Source of the DNA: Gracilibacillus salitolerans
Lineage (GTDB): Bacteria; Bacillota; Bacilli; Bacillales; Amphibacillaceae
Assembly (NCBI RefSeq): GCF_009650095.1
Contig: NZ_CP045915.1
Coordinates: 558,001-622,000 of the forward strand
Length of the DNA stretch: 64,000 nucleotides
Direction of reading: 5' to 3'
Made by a program: the position numbers and the translations under genes
Part shown: piece after piece, positions 8,417 through 15,804 of the stretch
Layout: every line of letters begins with the position of its first letter
How positions within the stretch are numbered: the first letter of the stretch is position 1
Notes under the pieces: generated by a model
Databases searched by the model: none
Told to the model about the DNA's origin: nothing
What the model saw: the letters and a program-made list of their open reading frames with translations, nothing else

Positions 8417-9472
8417 TTGACTATGAAGGTCGCTTTTATTGGGTTTGGCGGTGTTGGGCAGGCTTTGGCAGAGATTTTTTTGAAACAACAAAAGGGTGAA
8501 AAACCGTCGTTTGGTTTCGAGCCCGAGGTTGTCGCTGTATCCGATATTATGAAAGGATCTGTGTATCATCCAGATGGTTTAAACATGGAAGAGTTGTTAT
8601 CTACCGTTAGAGATTCGGGGAGTTTAGATGCTTATCCAGATCAAACAGGACTAATTAGAGGCTGGGATAGCATGGATACGATCAAGAATACGAATGCGGA
8701 TATGATTGTCGAAGTAACGTTCACAGATGTGAAAACAGGTCAACCAGCCATTGACCATTGCCGAACAGCTTTTGAACATAAAAAGAGTGTGGTAACGACT
8801 AATAAAGGTCCTGTTGCCTTAGCTTATGATGAGTTATCAGCACTAGCTGAAAAAAACGGCGTGTTCTGGGGGTTCGAAGGGACGGTAATGAGCGGAACAC
8901 CAGCTCTCAGATTGCCCGTCATGACACTAGCAGGTAATGAAATAACAGAAATAAAAGGGATTTTAAATGGGACGACTAATTATATGATTACTGAAATGGA
9001 AAAAGGTAAGACATATAAGGAAGCCTTAGAAAAAGCGCAAAGCCTCGGGTTTGCAGAAGCGGACCCAACTAGTGATGTAGAAGGTTATGATGCGAGATAT
9101 AAGACGGCAATTTTATCGAACTATTTAATGGGTGAAAAAATAGCATCAGAAGATATTTTTTGTAAGGGAATTAGCGAATTAACATTAGAGATGGTGAAAG
9201 AAGCATTAGATAAAAATAAAAAATGGCGTCTGCTCTCGCGTTTAACCAAAAGGGAAGATGGTTCCGTTGAAGCTTCGGTTAAGCCGGAGTTGATAGATGG
9301 TAACGATCCATTAGCTGGCGTAAATGGTCCAACAAATGCGATTGTCTATGAATGTGACTTATCAGGCCCAATTATGTTAACAGGTGCAGGGGCAGGGTTA
9401 ATCGAAACAGGTTATTCACTTTTTATTGATATCATTCACTATCATAGACAAAACGCCCTAACCAAACTTTAA
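8417..9472 (+). CDS. homoserine dehydrogenase-like oxidoreductase without ACT domain
   Basis: It shows the homoserine dehydrogenase signature. A Rossmann GFGGVG lies at residues 9-14, followed by TTNKGPVA, then ILNGTTNYM and GFAEADPTSDVEGYDARYK in the catalytic domain. At 351 aa it lacks the C-terminal ACT regulatory domain of biosynthetic Hom proteins. It would interconvert aspartate-4-semialdehyde and homoserine. GGAGGTGA at 8404-8411 places the start at TTG 8417 (MTMKVAF); ATG 8423 and ATG 8402 are poorer choices. In this operon it probably consumes the semialdehyde formed from diaminobutyrate rather than feeding threonine synthesis. The 170 bp before it hold a small hairpin (CGTAG/CTACG near 8313) and no gene. 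Confidence 0.85.
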   Translation: MTMKVAFIGFGGVGQALAEIFLKQQKGEKPSFGFEPEVVAVSDIMKGSVYHPDGLNMEELLSTVRDSGSLDAYPDQTGLIRGWDSMDTIKNTNADMIVEVTFTDVKTGQPAIDHCRTAFEHKKSVVTTNKGPVALAYDELSALAEKNGVFWGFEGTVMSGTPALRLPVMTLAGNEITEIKGILNGTTNYMITEMEKGKTYKEALEKAQSLGFAEADPTSDVEGYDARYKTAILSNYLMGEKIASEDIFCKGISELTLEMVKEALDKNKKWRLLSRLTKREDGSVEASVKPELIDGNDPLAGVNGPTNAIVYECDLSGPIMLTGAGAGLIETGYSLFIDIIHYHRQNALTKL

Positions 9473-9488
9473 TAGGGGGGTGAATTCC

Positions 9489-10925
9489 ATGCAACTACAA
9501 GTAAAACAAGAAAAAATGTTGATTGCAGGACAATGGATAGCTGCTGAGCAAACATTTGATGTATATGATCCGCAAGATAATCGATTAATTGCCAAAGTAC
9601 CATTGGCTACAGAAAATGATATGCTGATGGCCATTGAAAAAGCAGAGGAAGCTTATCTAAACAACAAATCTTGGCCAACTTATGCAAGAATGGCTGTGCT
9701 TCAACGAGTAGCCTCTTATATAGAGGAAAATAAAGAACGTTATGCAGAAACGATAGCATTAGAAGGAAGTAAAACGATTCATCAGGCTCGTGGAGAAGTG
9801 AAACGAGCGATACAAACGATTCAAATCAGCGCAGAAGAAGCACGAAGGATAAATGGAGAAACGATTAATTTTGATCAAAGTGAAAGTGGAGAAAATAGGG
9901 TGGGCTATTATTATCGCTTTCCAGTAGGAGTGATTGGAGCTATTACCCCGTTTAATGATCCTTTAAATTTAGTAGCTCATAAGGTTGGTCCAGCGATTGC
10001 CTCTGGAAATGCGGTTATTGTCAAACCAGCATCTGATACGCCGTTGAGTGCATTGCTTTTGGCGGAAGCATTTACAAAATCCGGATTACCTGCAGGCATG
10101 CTGTCCGTTGTGACCGGATCAGGTCGAGATGTAGGCGACGTGCTCGTCACACATCCTTCCATCAGAATGATTACATTTACGGGAGGAGTAGATGTTGGGA
10201 GGAAAATAGCGCATAAAGCTGGAATCAAGAAGATAGGAATGGAGCTCGGTTCCAACTCTCCGGTTATTGTATTAAAAGATGCAGATGTTGAAAAAGCAGT
10301 GGCATCTTGTGTTTCAGGTGCTTTTACAGTTGCCGGTCAAAATTGTATTGGTGTCCAGCGAGTTTATGTAGAAAAGGAAGTATATGATCAATTCTTAGAG
10401 TTATATAAACAAAGGACTTCAGAACTGCATTTGGGAGATAAATTGGATCCATTAACAGACATTGGTCCAATGATTAATGAACGGGAAGCAAAAAGGGTCG
10501 AAGCTTGGGTAAATGAAGCAGTAGAAGAAGGGGCAAAAATTCAAATTGGCGGAAAAAGAGAGAGAGCCTTTTATTATCCTACTATTCTTACAGATGTCCC
10601 TACTAATGCTGTGATTGCCCAAGAAGAAATATTTGGTCCTGTCGTGCTTGTCTATTCCGTAGAGGATGTGTATCAAGCGATTGCTCAGTCAAACGCTGTT
10701 GATTACGGGCTGCAAGCAGGGATATTTACAAAAGATTTGGAAAATGCGTTCTTAACGATACAGGAGTTAGAAGTCGGCGGTATCATGGTGAATGATAGTA
10801 GTGATTATCGTATTGATGCTATGCCTTTTGGAGGGGTGAAACAATCGGGGTTAGGAAGAGAAGGTATCAAGTCCTCAATTGAAGCCATGACAGAGCAAAA
10901 GGTAGTGAGCTTTAAACTAAACTAA
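9489..10925 (+). CDS. NAD(P)-dependent aldehyde dehydrogenase (semialdehyde dehydrogenase type)
   Basis: A 478-aa member of the ALDH superfamily. The catalytic Glu lies in GMELGSNSP and the nucleophilic Cys in AGQNCIGVQR, and the cofactor-binding ITPFNDPLNLVAHK and TFTGG motifs are present. The start at ATG 9489 follows AGGGGGGTGA; GTG 9480 overlaps that site. It is last in the operon and ends before a bidirectional terminator. In ectoine degradation DoeC oxidises aspartate semialdehyde to aspartate, and this enzyme could do the same. A lactaldehyde or succinate semialdehyde dehydrogenase cannot be excluded from sequence. Confidence 0.85.
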   Translation: MQLQVKQEKMLIAGQWIAAEQTFDVYDPQDNRLIAKVPLATENDMLMAIEKAEEAYLNNKSWPTYARMAVLQRVASYIEENKERYAETIALEGSKTIHQARGEVKRAIQTIQISAEEARRINGETINFDQSESGENRVGYYYRFPVGVIGAITPFNDPLNLVAHKVGPAIASGNAVIVKPASDTPLSALLLAEAFTKSGLPAGMLSVVTGSGRDVGDVLVTHPSIRMITFTGGVDVGRKIAHKAGIKKIGMELGSNSPVIVLKDADVEKAVASCVSGAFTVAGQNCIGVQRVYVEKEVYDQFLELYKQRTSELHLGDKLDPLTDIGPMINEREAKRVEAWVNEAVEEGAKIQIGGKRERAFYYPTILTDVPTNAVIAQEEIFGPVVLVYSVEDVYQAIAQSNAVDYGLQAGIFTKDLENAFLTIQELEVGGIMVNDSSDYRIDAMPFGGVKQSGLGREGIKSSIEAMTEQKVVSFKLN

Positions 10926-10964
10926 TCATTTTAAAGGATAATAAGTAAAGTGTTCATAATAACC

Positions 10965-10995
10965 AAAAAAAGAGACCTTTCTTGGTCTCTTTTTA
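10965..10995. terminator. bidirectional terminator between the catabolic operon and katA
   Basis: AAAAAGAGACC and GGTCTCTTTTT form a perfect stem with a six-base loop, flanked by A and T runs. It can therefore stop transcription from both convergent units. Confidence 0.9.
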
Positions 10996-11003
10996 GCTCT
11001 TCC

Positions 11004-12473
11004 TTATTCTTTTACGTGTGCTGGTACTTCTACTCCTAATTTAGCAGCAATACCTTCTGCTAATTCAGGAGCTACTTTGTAGAAGTTTTCTAATTGACGT
11101 TCTACAATACCTTCACGAGTTACACTACTCAGATGGTCAGCAAAGTTTTGGATTAGACGTTCGCGCTCTTCATCGTTCATTACATCACGGAATAATGCAC
11201 GAGGTTGAGAGTAGTGATCATCACTGTCATATGGAACACTATCAGCGAATCCAGAAACTTCATATGGATTAATTTTGTTTTCTGGTGTTTCTTTTGGTGC
11301 GTCACTAAAGCTGTTTGGCTCATAGTTAGGCGCACTGCCACCATTACCATTATGGCTCATGTAACCATCACGTTGGTAGTTGTTAACCGGTGATTTGGCA
11401 CGGTTGATTGGTAATGATTCATGGTTTGCTCCAATACGGTAGCGATGTGCATCAGAATATGCAAACAAACGACCTTGAAGCATTTTATCTGGAGATGCTT
11501 CAATTCCAGGAACAAAGTGTCCAGGAGAGAAGGCAGATTGTTCTACTTCTGCAAAGTAATTTTCAGGATTACGATCTAACACCATTTTACCCACTTCTAC
11601 TAATGGATAATCATCATGGGGCCATACTTTCGTTACATCAAATGGATCGTAACGGTAGTTTTGCGCATCTGCTTCAGGCATGATTTGAACCTTTAATGTC
11701 CAAGAAGGATGGTTACCTTCTTCAATGGCATTAAATAGATCTTCAGTATGATAGTCTGGATTTGTACCTGCAAGTTCATCCGCAACCTTAGGATCTAAGT
11801 TTTTAACACCTTGATCTGTTTTGAAATGATACTTAATATAGAAAGCTTCTCCATCTTTATTTACCCATTTAAACGTGTGGCTTCCGAACCCGTTTTGATG
11901 GCGGAGTGTTGCTGGAATTCCGCGATCAGAGTGTAAAATAGTAATTTGATGAAGTGATTCCGGTGATAATGACCAGAAATCCCAAACTGCATTTTTATCT
12001 TTTAAGTGTGTTTGTGGGTTACGTTTTTGTGTATGAATAAAGTCTGGGAATTTAATCGCATCACGGATAAAGAATACAGGTGTGTTATTCCCAACTAAAT
12101 CATAGTTACCTTCATCTGTGTAAAATTTAACAGCGAAACCACGAGGGTCACGTACGGTATCGGCAGAACCTAATTCACCAGCAACAGTTGAGAAACGGAT
12201 AAACATAGGTGTTTTCTTGCCAACTTCAGATAAAAAGTCTGCTTTTGTATATTTTGAAACGTCATTTGTTACTTCAAAATAGCCGTGAGCTCCAGCACCT
12301 TTTGCGTGCACCACTCTTTCTGGAACTCTTTCTCGGTTGAAATGAGCTAGTTTTTCTAGTAAATGAACATCTTGGATTAATGTTGGTCCTCTATGGCCTG
12401 CTGTAACGGAGTTTTGATTATCTCCAACTGGCGCACCAGAGGCAGTTGTTAAGTATTTTTTTTCTTGACTCAT
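11004..12473 (-). CDS. katA: catalase KatA (small-subunit heme catalase)
   Basis: A monofunctional heme catalase of 489 aa that disproportionates hydrogen peroxide in the cytoplasm. The distal His lies in [16 protein letters not shown] and the proximal heme-ligand Tyr in [17 protein letters not shown] 12473 follows AGGAAGAGGTG; the GTG at 12482 overlaps that site and is rejected. A PerR-type box and a -35/-10 pair lie upstream, fitting peroxide induction. A candidate Fur-controlled sRNA gene ends just upstream on the same strand. Confidence 0.96.
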   Translation of the reverse strand: MSQEKKYLTTASGAPVGDNQNSVTAGHRGPTLIQDVHLLEKLAHFNRERVPERVVHAKGAGAHGYFEVTNDVSKYTKADFLSEVGKKTPMFIRFSTVAGELGSADTVRDPRGFAVKFYTDEGNYDLVGNNTPVFFIRDAIKFPDFIHTQKRNPQTHLKDKNAVWDFWSLSPESLHQITILHSDRGIPATLRHQNGFGSHTFKWVNKDGEAFYIKYHFKTDQGVKNLDPKVADELAGTNPDYHTEDLFNAIEEGNHPSWTLKVQIMPEADAQNYRYDPFDVTKVWPHDDYPLVEVGKMVLDRNPENYFAEVEQSAFSPGHFVPGIEASPDKMLQGRLFAYSDAHRYRIGANHESLPINRAKSPVNNYQRDGYMSHNGNGGSAPNYEPNSFSDAPKETPENKINPYEVSGFADSVPYDSDDHYSQPRALFRDVMNDEERERLIQNFADHLSSVTREGIVERQLENFYKVAPELAEGIAAKLGVEVPAHVKE

Positions 12474-12509
12474 ATATAGCACCTCTTCCTAAATGATTTT
12501 ACACTCTTT

Positions 12510-12537
12510 ATTATAATACAAGTTTTATAAAAATCAA
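12510..12537 (-). promoter_or_regulatory. katA promoter
   Basis: On the minus strand TTGATT (12532-12537) and TATAAT (12510-12515) are separated by 16 bp, about 37 bp before the katA ATG. The PerR-like palindrome lies immediately upstream of the -35. Confidence 0.6.
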
Positions 12538-12540
12538 TAT

Positions 12541-12563
12541 TTAATTAAAATTATTTTAATTAA
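12541..12563. promoter_or_regulatory. PerR-type operator of katA
   Basis: The core TTAAAATTATTTTAA matches the Bacillus PerR consensus TTATAATNATTATAA at all but two variable positions. It is extended on both sides to a 23-bp near-perfect palindrome. It directly abuts the katA -35 region, the position expected for a peroxide-sensing repressor. The sequence is clear; the assignment to PerR is inference. Confidence 0.7.
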
Positions 12564-12571
12564 GAAAATGT

Positions 12572-12701
12572 AAAAAAAAGAGAAGCAAGCTATCACGAGA
12601 TAGTTGCTCTCTATGGATTGGGAAACATCCTTGGAAACTTTTGTTGATTGGGGGTAACAAAAGATATGTGTAAAGGGAATGTTTCATCACTCTATGTGAT
12701 T
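12572..12701 (-). ncRNA. candidate Fur-repressed C-rich small RNA (FsrA-like)
   Basis: On the minus strand a consensus promoter (TTGAAA 12731-12736, 17 bp, TATAAT 12708-12713) is followed by about 130 nt with no open frame, ending in a Rho-independent hairpin (12580-12612) and eight U (12572-12579). The predicted RNA has a 5' hairpin (ATCAC/GTGAT). A second stem-loop follows (CTTTTGTT/AACAAAAG), with loop ACCCCCAATC at 12646-12655, and then an unpaired TTTCCCAATCC. C-rich loops are how the Bacillus iron-sparing sRNA FsrA pairs with G-rich ribosome sites. A 19-bp Fur box covers the promoter spacer. Function is inferred; promoter, hairpins and terminator are seen. Confidence 0.72.
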
Positions 12702-12715
12702 AAGTATATTATAAC

Positions 12716-12734
12716 GATAATGATAATCATTTTC
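12716..12734. promoter_or_regulatory. Fur box
   Basis: GATAATGATAATCATTTTC matches the 19-bp Fur consensus GATAATGATAATCATTATC at 18 positions. It lies between the -35 and -10 of the minus-strand sRNA promoter and about 100 bp upstream of the YlmA-like ABC gene, so the sRNA is the main expected target. Confidence 0.88.
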
Positions 12735-12836
12735 AATAGAAAAATTAAATTTTTAGAAAATTTTTTCTGCAAAACCAAACACAAGAATTTTCAAGCATAG
12801 GCGTGTATACTGAAAAGATGAAGGAAGTGATATGGA

Positions 12837-13613
12837 ATGGTTTTAGATTTACAAAAAGTAGGACTAAAAAAAGAAGGAAATTGGATACTAAAAGATATTA
12901 ATTGGAAAATGGAGAAAGGAGAGCATTGGACATTATTAGGATTGAATGGTGCAGGTAAAACAGCCCTTTTACATATGGTGTGTGCGTACTATTTTCCAAC
13001 TGAGGGGAAGGTTAATGTAATAGGCAAACAGTTTGGAAAGGATATACTAGGAGAACAGTTAAGACAACAAATCGGCATTGTTTCATCTACCTTAAAGCAA
13101 CGAATTTATGGTACTGATAGTGCATACCAAGTTGTATTAAGTGGTGCGTTTGCTTCAATCGGTTTATATGAAACTCCTACAGATGAGATGCGTTCCAACG
13201 CGCAACAGTTACTGAAGGAACTCGATTGCTTTTCTTATGCTAATCGAGCCTATCGAACATTATCACAAGGTGAGCAGCAACGCGTGTTAATCGGACGAGC
13301 TCTGATGAATAATCCAAAGTTATTAATTTTAGACGAGCCAACAAACGGATTAGATTTTATTGCAAGAGAGAAATTGTTAGAATCAATTGAGAATATTAGC
13401 AGAGGTAAAAATGCACCCTCCATTATTTATGTAACACACCATGTGGAGGAAATTTTACCAACTTTTTCGAAAACGTTGTTGTTAAAGGATGGTCGTGTAT
13501 TTAACCAAGGCGCAACAAAAACGATGGTCAATTCGGAAACTTTAACCGCATTTTTTGGGATACCGGTAGAGGTGGATTGGTCCGAGAAACGCCCGAGGTT
13601 AAAGAAGAAATAA
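12837..13613 (+). CDS. ylmA: ABC transporter ATP-binding protein, YlmA-like
   Basis: A 258-aa ABC ATPase. Walker A is GLNGAGKT (about residues 36-43), the signature is LSQGEQQR, and Walker B is LLILDEPTNG followed by the switch His in YVTHH. The overall sequence resembles Bacillus YlmA, a stand-alone ABC ATPase whose transport partner is unknown. No permease gene is adjacent; the next gene is a secondary transporter. RBS AAGGAAGTGA precedes ATG. A Fur box lies about 100 bp upstream, though it fits the divergent sRNA better. Confidence 0.88.
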   Translation: MVLDLQKVGLKKEGNWILKDINWKMEKGEHWTLLGLNGAGKTALLHMVCAYYFPTEGKVNVIGKQFGKDILGEQLRQQIGIVSSTLKQRIYGTDSAYQVVLSGAFASIGLYETPTDEMRSNAQQLLKELDCFSYANRAYRTLSQGEQQRVLIGRALMNNPKLLILDEPTNGLDFIAREKLLESIENISRGKNAPSIIYVTHHVEEILPTFSKTLLLKDGRVFNQGATKTMVNSETLTAFFGIPVEVDWSEKRPRLKKK

Positions 13614-13632
13614 CACCTAGGAGTAGACTAAG

Positions 13633-14565
13633 ATGTTAAACCGTTTGAATCAAATGTTACAACGAATTATGCCCTTTATAGCACCATCAAGTGTGATTAT
13701 TGGTGTTTTGTTTGCGGATTTTTTTATTCAATTTGATAACTGGGTTATCTGGATCTTTGCATTTATGACATTTGCAGGGAGTTTGAGTTTGAATTTTGTT
13801 GCTTTATATCGAGTGGTCTCTCATCCTTTATCGATAGTGATAGCTCTTGTTATCTTACATATTTTAATGCCTTTATGGGCGTTTCTGATCGGAAGTATTA
13901 CCTTTAGCAATGATCATTTAACTGTTATTGGCTTTGTCTTAGCGATGATTATTCCGACAGGCATTACAAGTTTTATTTGGGTTTCTATGAATAAAGGAAA
14001 TGTTGCATTAACATTATCCGTCATTTTAATTGATACGATTTTATCTCCTTTTATTGTTCCGCTGTCATTATCCTTATTTATCGGAGCATCTGTTGATTTA
14101 GAAGTATGGGCGATGATGAAAGGTTTGTTTATCATGATCGTTATTCCATCTATATTAGGTATGATTCTACATGAAATGACTCGTGGAGGAGTTCATGAGA
14201 GGTGGAGTCCGCGCTTAGCCCCTTTTTCAAAAATAGCATTAGCTTTAGTGATTATGATTAATAGCTCAGAGGTAGCAGATTATTTATTAAATATTGACTT
14301 TCATCTCATTAAAGTAGCCATTACGATGTTTATTGTAGCTGCTAGTGGATATTATCTAGCGTGGTTATTGTCTAAGTGGTTGAAACGGGCAAGTCAAGAC
14401 GTTATTTCCTTAACATTTAGCAGTGGAATGAGAAACATAAGTGCCGGGGCAGTTATAGCTGTACAATATTTTCCGGGGCCAGTGGCAGTTCCGGTTGTTG
14501 TCGGCATGTTATTTCAACAAGTTTTGGCTTCTTTATATAGTAAATTTCTCCAAAATAGAAAATAA
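13633..14565 (+). CDS. bile acid:sodium symporter (BASS) family transporter
   Basis: A 310-aa integral membrane protein with about nine to ten hydrophobic helices. It has the BASS-family look (conserved ATFRNISAGAV-type segment seen here as SSGMRNISAGAVIAVQYF, and PTGITSF in the middle). Members carry organic anions or keto acids with Na+. It begins 19 bp after the YlmA-like gene with GGAGTAGACTAAG before ATG and is probably cotranscribed with it. The substrate is unknown. Confidence 0.82.
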   Translation: MLNRLNQMLQRIMPFIAPSSVIIGVLFADFFIQFDNWVIWIFAFMTFAGSLSLNFVALYRVVSHPLSIVIALVILHILMPLWAFLIGSITFSNDHLTVIGFVLAMIIPTGITSFIWVSMNKGNVALTLSVILIDTILSPFIVPLSLSLFIGASVDLEVWAMMKGLFIMIVIPSILGMILHEMTRGGVHERWSPRLAPFSKIALALVIMINSSEVADYLLNIDFHLIKVAITMFIVAASGYYLAWLLSKWLKRASQDVISLTFSSGMRNISAGAVIAVQYFPGPVAVPVVVGMLFQQVLASLYSKFLQNRK

Positions 14566-14644
14566 ATATTAATATTGTGAATTTTCTGAAAAATGGTAAA
14601 ATGAAGTATTGAAGTATATTCTTTAAAATGAAAGGAGAGGGAAA

Positions 14645-15025
14645 ATGACGGAGGATCAATTGCCGAAAGATAATGAAGAACAAAAGTCAGAGCAACAGAC
14701 AAAAACATCATCAGGGTTAGATCAGAATGTAGCTGGTTTATTAACGTATATTGCAGGGATTATTACTGGTATCATCTTTTTATTGTTAGAAAAAGAAAAT
14801 CGTTTTGTCCGTTTTCACGCAATGCAGTCGATTTTTATTACCGTTGTATTGATAATTTTACATACAGTGGTAAATTGGATTCCTTTTTTCGGTTGGATAA
14901 TAGGATTATTACTCCACCCATTAGAACTTGTTTTATGGATTTTCTTAATGGTAAAAGCCTATCAAGGTCACTATTTCAAATTACCTTGGATTGGTGATAT
15001 GGTAGAAAAACAATTAGATAAATAA
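14645..15025 (+). CDS. DUF4870 domain membrane protein
   Basis: A 126-aa protein with an acidic, Gln/Glu-rich N-terminus (residues 1-28). It has three membrane-spanning segments and the DUF4870 pattern (NVAGLLTYIAGIITGIIFLLLEKENRFVRFHAMQS in family terms). AAAGGAGAGGGAAA precedes ATG. A terminator follows. The function of the family is not established. Confidence 0.8.
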   Translation: MTEDQLPKDNEEQKSEQQTKTSSGLDQNVAGLLTYIAGIITGIIFLLLEKENRFVRFHAMQSIFITVVLIILHTVVNWIPFFGWIIGLLLHPLELVLWIFLMVKAYQGHYFKLPWIGDMVEKQLDK

Positions 15026-15035
15026 TGATGTAATC

Positions 15036-15067
15036 CTGATCTGATGTTCGCATCAGGTCTTTTTTTG
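15036..15067 (+). terminator. terminator after the DUF4870 gene
   Basis: GATCTGATG, a TTCG loop, then CATCAGGTC, followed by seven T. Confidence 0.88.
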
Positions 15068-15137
15068 GTTTCTAATCATGAATTAGGCACCTGCTTAATA
15101 ATATGAAAGTAAAGAAGAAAAGAAAGAAGGTGCCCAT

Positions 15138-15485
15138 ATGATTACATGGTTATCTTTTGTTTTATTATCACTTGCAACATTTCGTTTAACAAGATTGATT
15201 GTTTATGATAAGATCACAGGTTTTATTCGAGCACCTTTTTTTGAGGTAGAAGAAAAATGGTTGCCCGATGGTACCATAGAAGAGACTGTGATGTTTAAAG
15301 GTAATGGATGGAGGCGATGGATTGGTGAATTATTACGGTGTCACTGGTGTACGGGCATTTGGTCAGCTCTATTTTTATTCTTAGGTTTTCACTTTTATTC
15401 TACTGTATTTATCCCAATCATTATTGTATTAGCGATTGCAGGGGTAGCTTCGATTATTGAAGTGATTATTTCCTATTTTATTTAA
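15138..15485 (+). CDS. DUF1360 (YjcA-like) sporulation-associated membrane protein
   Basis: A 115-aa protein with an N-terminal hydrophobic segment containing the family motif SLATFRLTRLIVYD, a central LLRCHWCTGIW motif and C-terminal membrane helices. This matches DUF1360 proteins such as Bacillus YjcA, which are expressed in the mother cell during sporulation. GAAAGAAGG precedes ATG. It is monocistronic here. Confidence 0.8.
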   Translation: MITWLSFVLLSLATFRLTRLIVYDKITGFIRAPFFEVEEKWLPDGTIEETVMFKGNGWRRWIGELLRCHWCTGIWSALFLFLGFHFYSTVFIPIIIVLAIAGVASIIEVIISYFI

Positions 15486-15501
15486 ACATTCATATATCCT
15501 T

Positions 15502-15597
15502 TTATTGCTTTTTTCTTTTATAACCACTGCAGCTACATGACTTTTTCTTTCGCCCTTTTTTCCGTCTGCTGATAGACGTTTGAGTAATGTTGGACAT
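15502..15597 (-). CDS. small basic Cys-containing protein, 31 aa
   Basis: A short open frame with a good ribosome site (GAAGGAG, 9 bp before ATG). It encodes 31 residues: a Ser/Thr-rich start, then RRKKGRKKKS, CSCSGY and KRKKQ. About 40 percent of the residues are Lys or Arg, clustered around CSC. I do not recognise the family. It lies convergent to the YjcA-like sporulation gene and upstream of the adhE terminator hairpin; small basic proteins of this sort occur among spore proteins, but that is only a guess. Confidence 0.55.
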   Translation of the reverse strand: MSNITQTSISRRKKGRKKKSCSCSGYKRKKQ

Positions 15598-15748
15598 GAT
15601 CAAAACTCCTTCATCATACAAGATTATGAAACATTCCTATCTTATTTTATGTGATCGCTATAAAAGCGTTCGGGAGTACTGTAAAAACGGTGAAAATGTC
15701 TAATTCACCTCTACTCTTATTATAAAGTTTTAATTGAATATCAATTAA

Positions 15749-15776
15749 GCTGAGGAAAGGGAATAGCTTTCCTCAG
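15749..15776. terminator. hairpin downstream of adhE
   Basis: GCTGAGGAAAG and CTTTCCTCAGC form a perfect 11-bp stem 29 bp after the adhE stop. On the minus strand the following bases are TTAATTGATATT, a poor U tract. It is probably the adhE 3' end, either a terminator or an mRNA-protecting hairpin. Confidence 0.65.
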
Positions 15777-15804
15777 CGTCAGATAAACACTCGCTTTTAT
15801 ACAG

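Noticed and set aside
8276..8569. Minus-strand open frame of 97 codons
   Set aside because: It is antisense to the start of the homoserine dehydrogenase gene; no translation signals.
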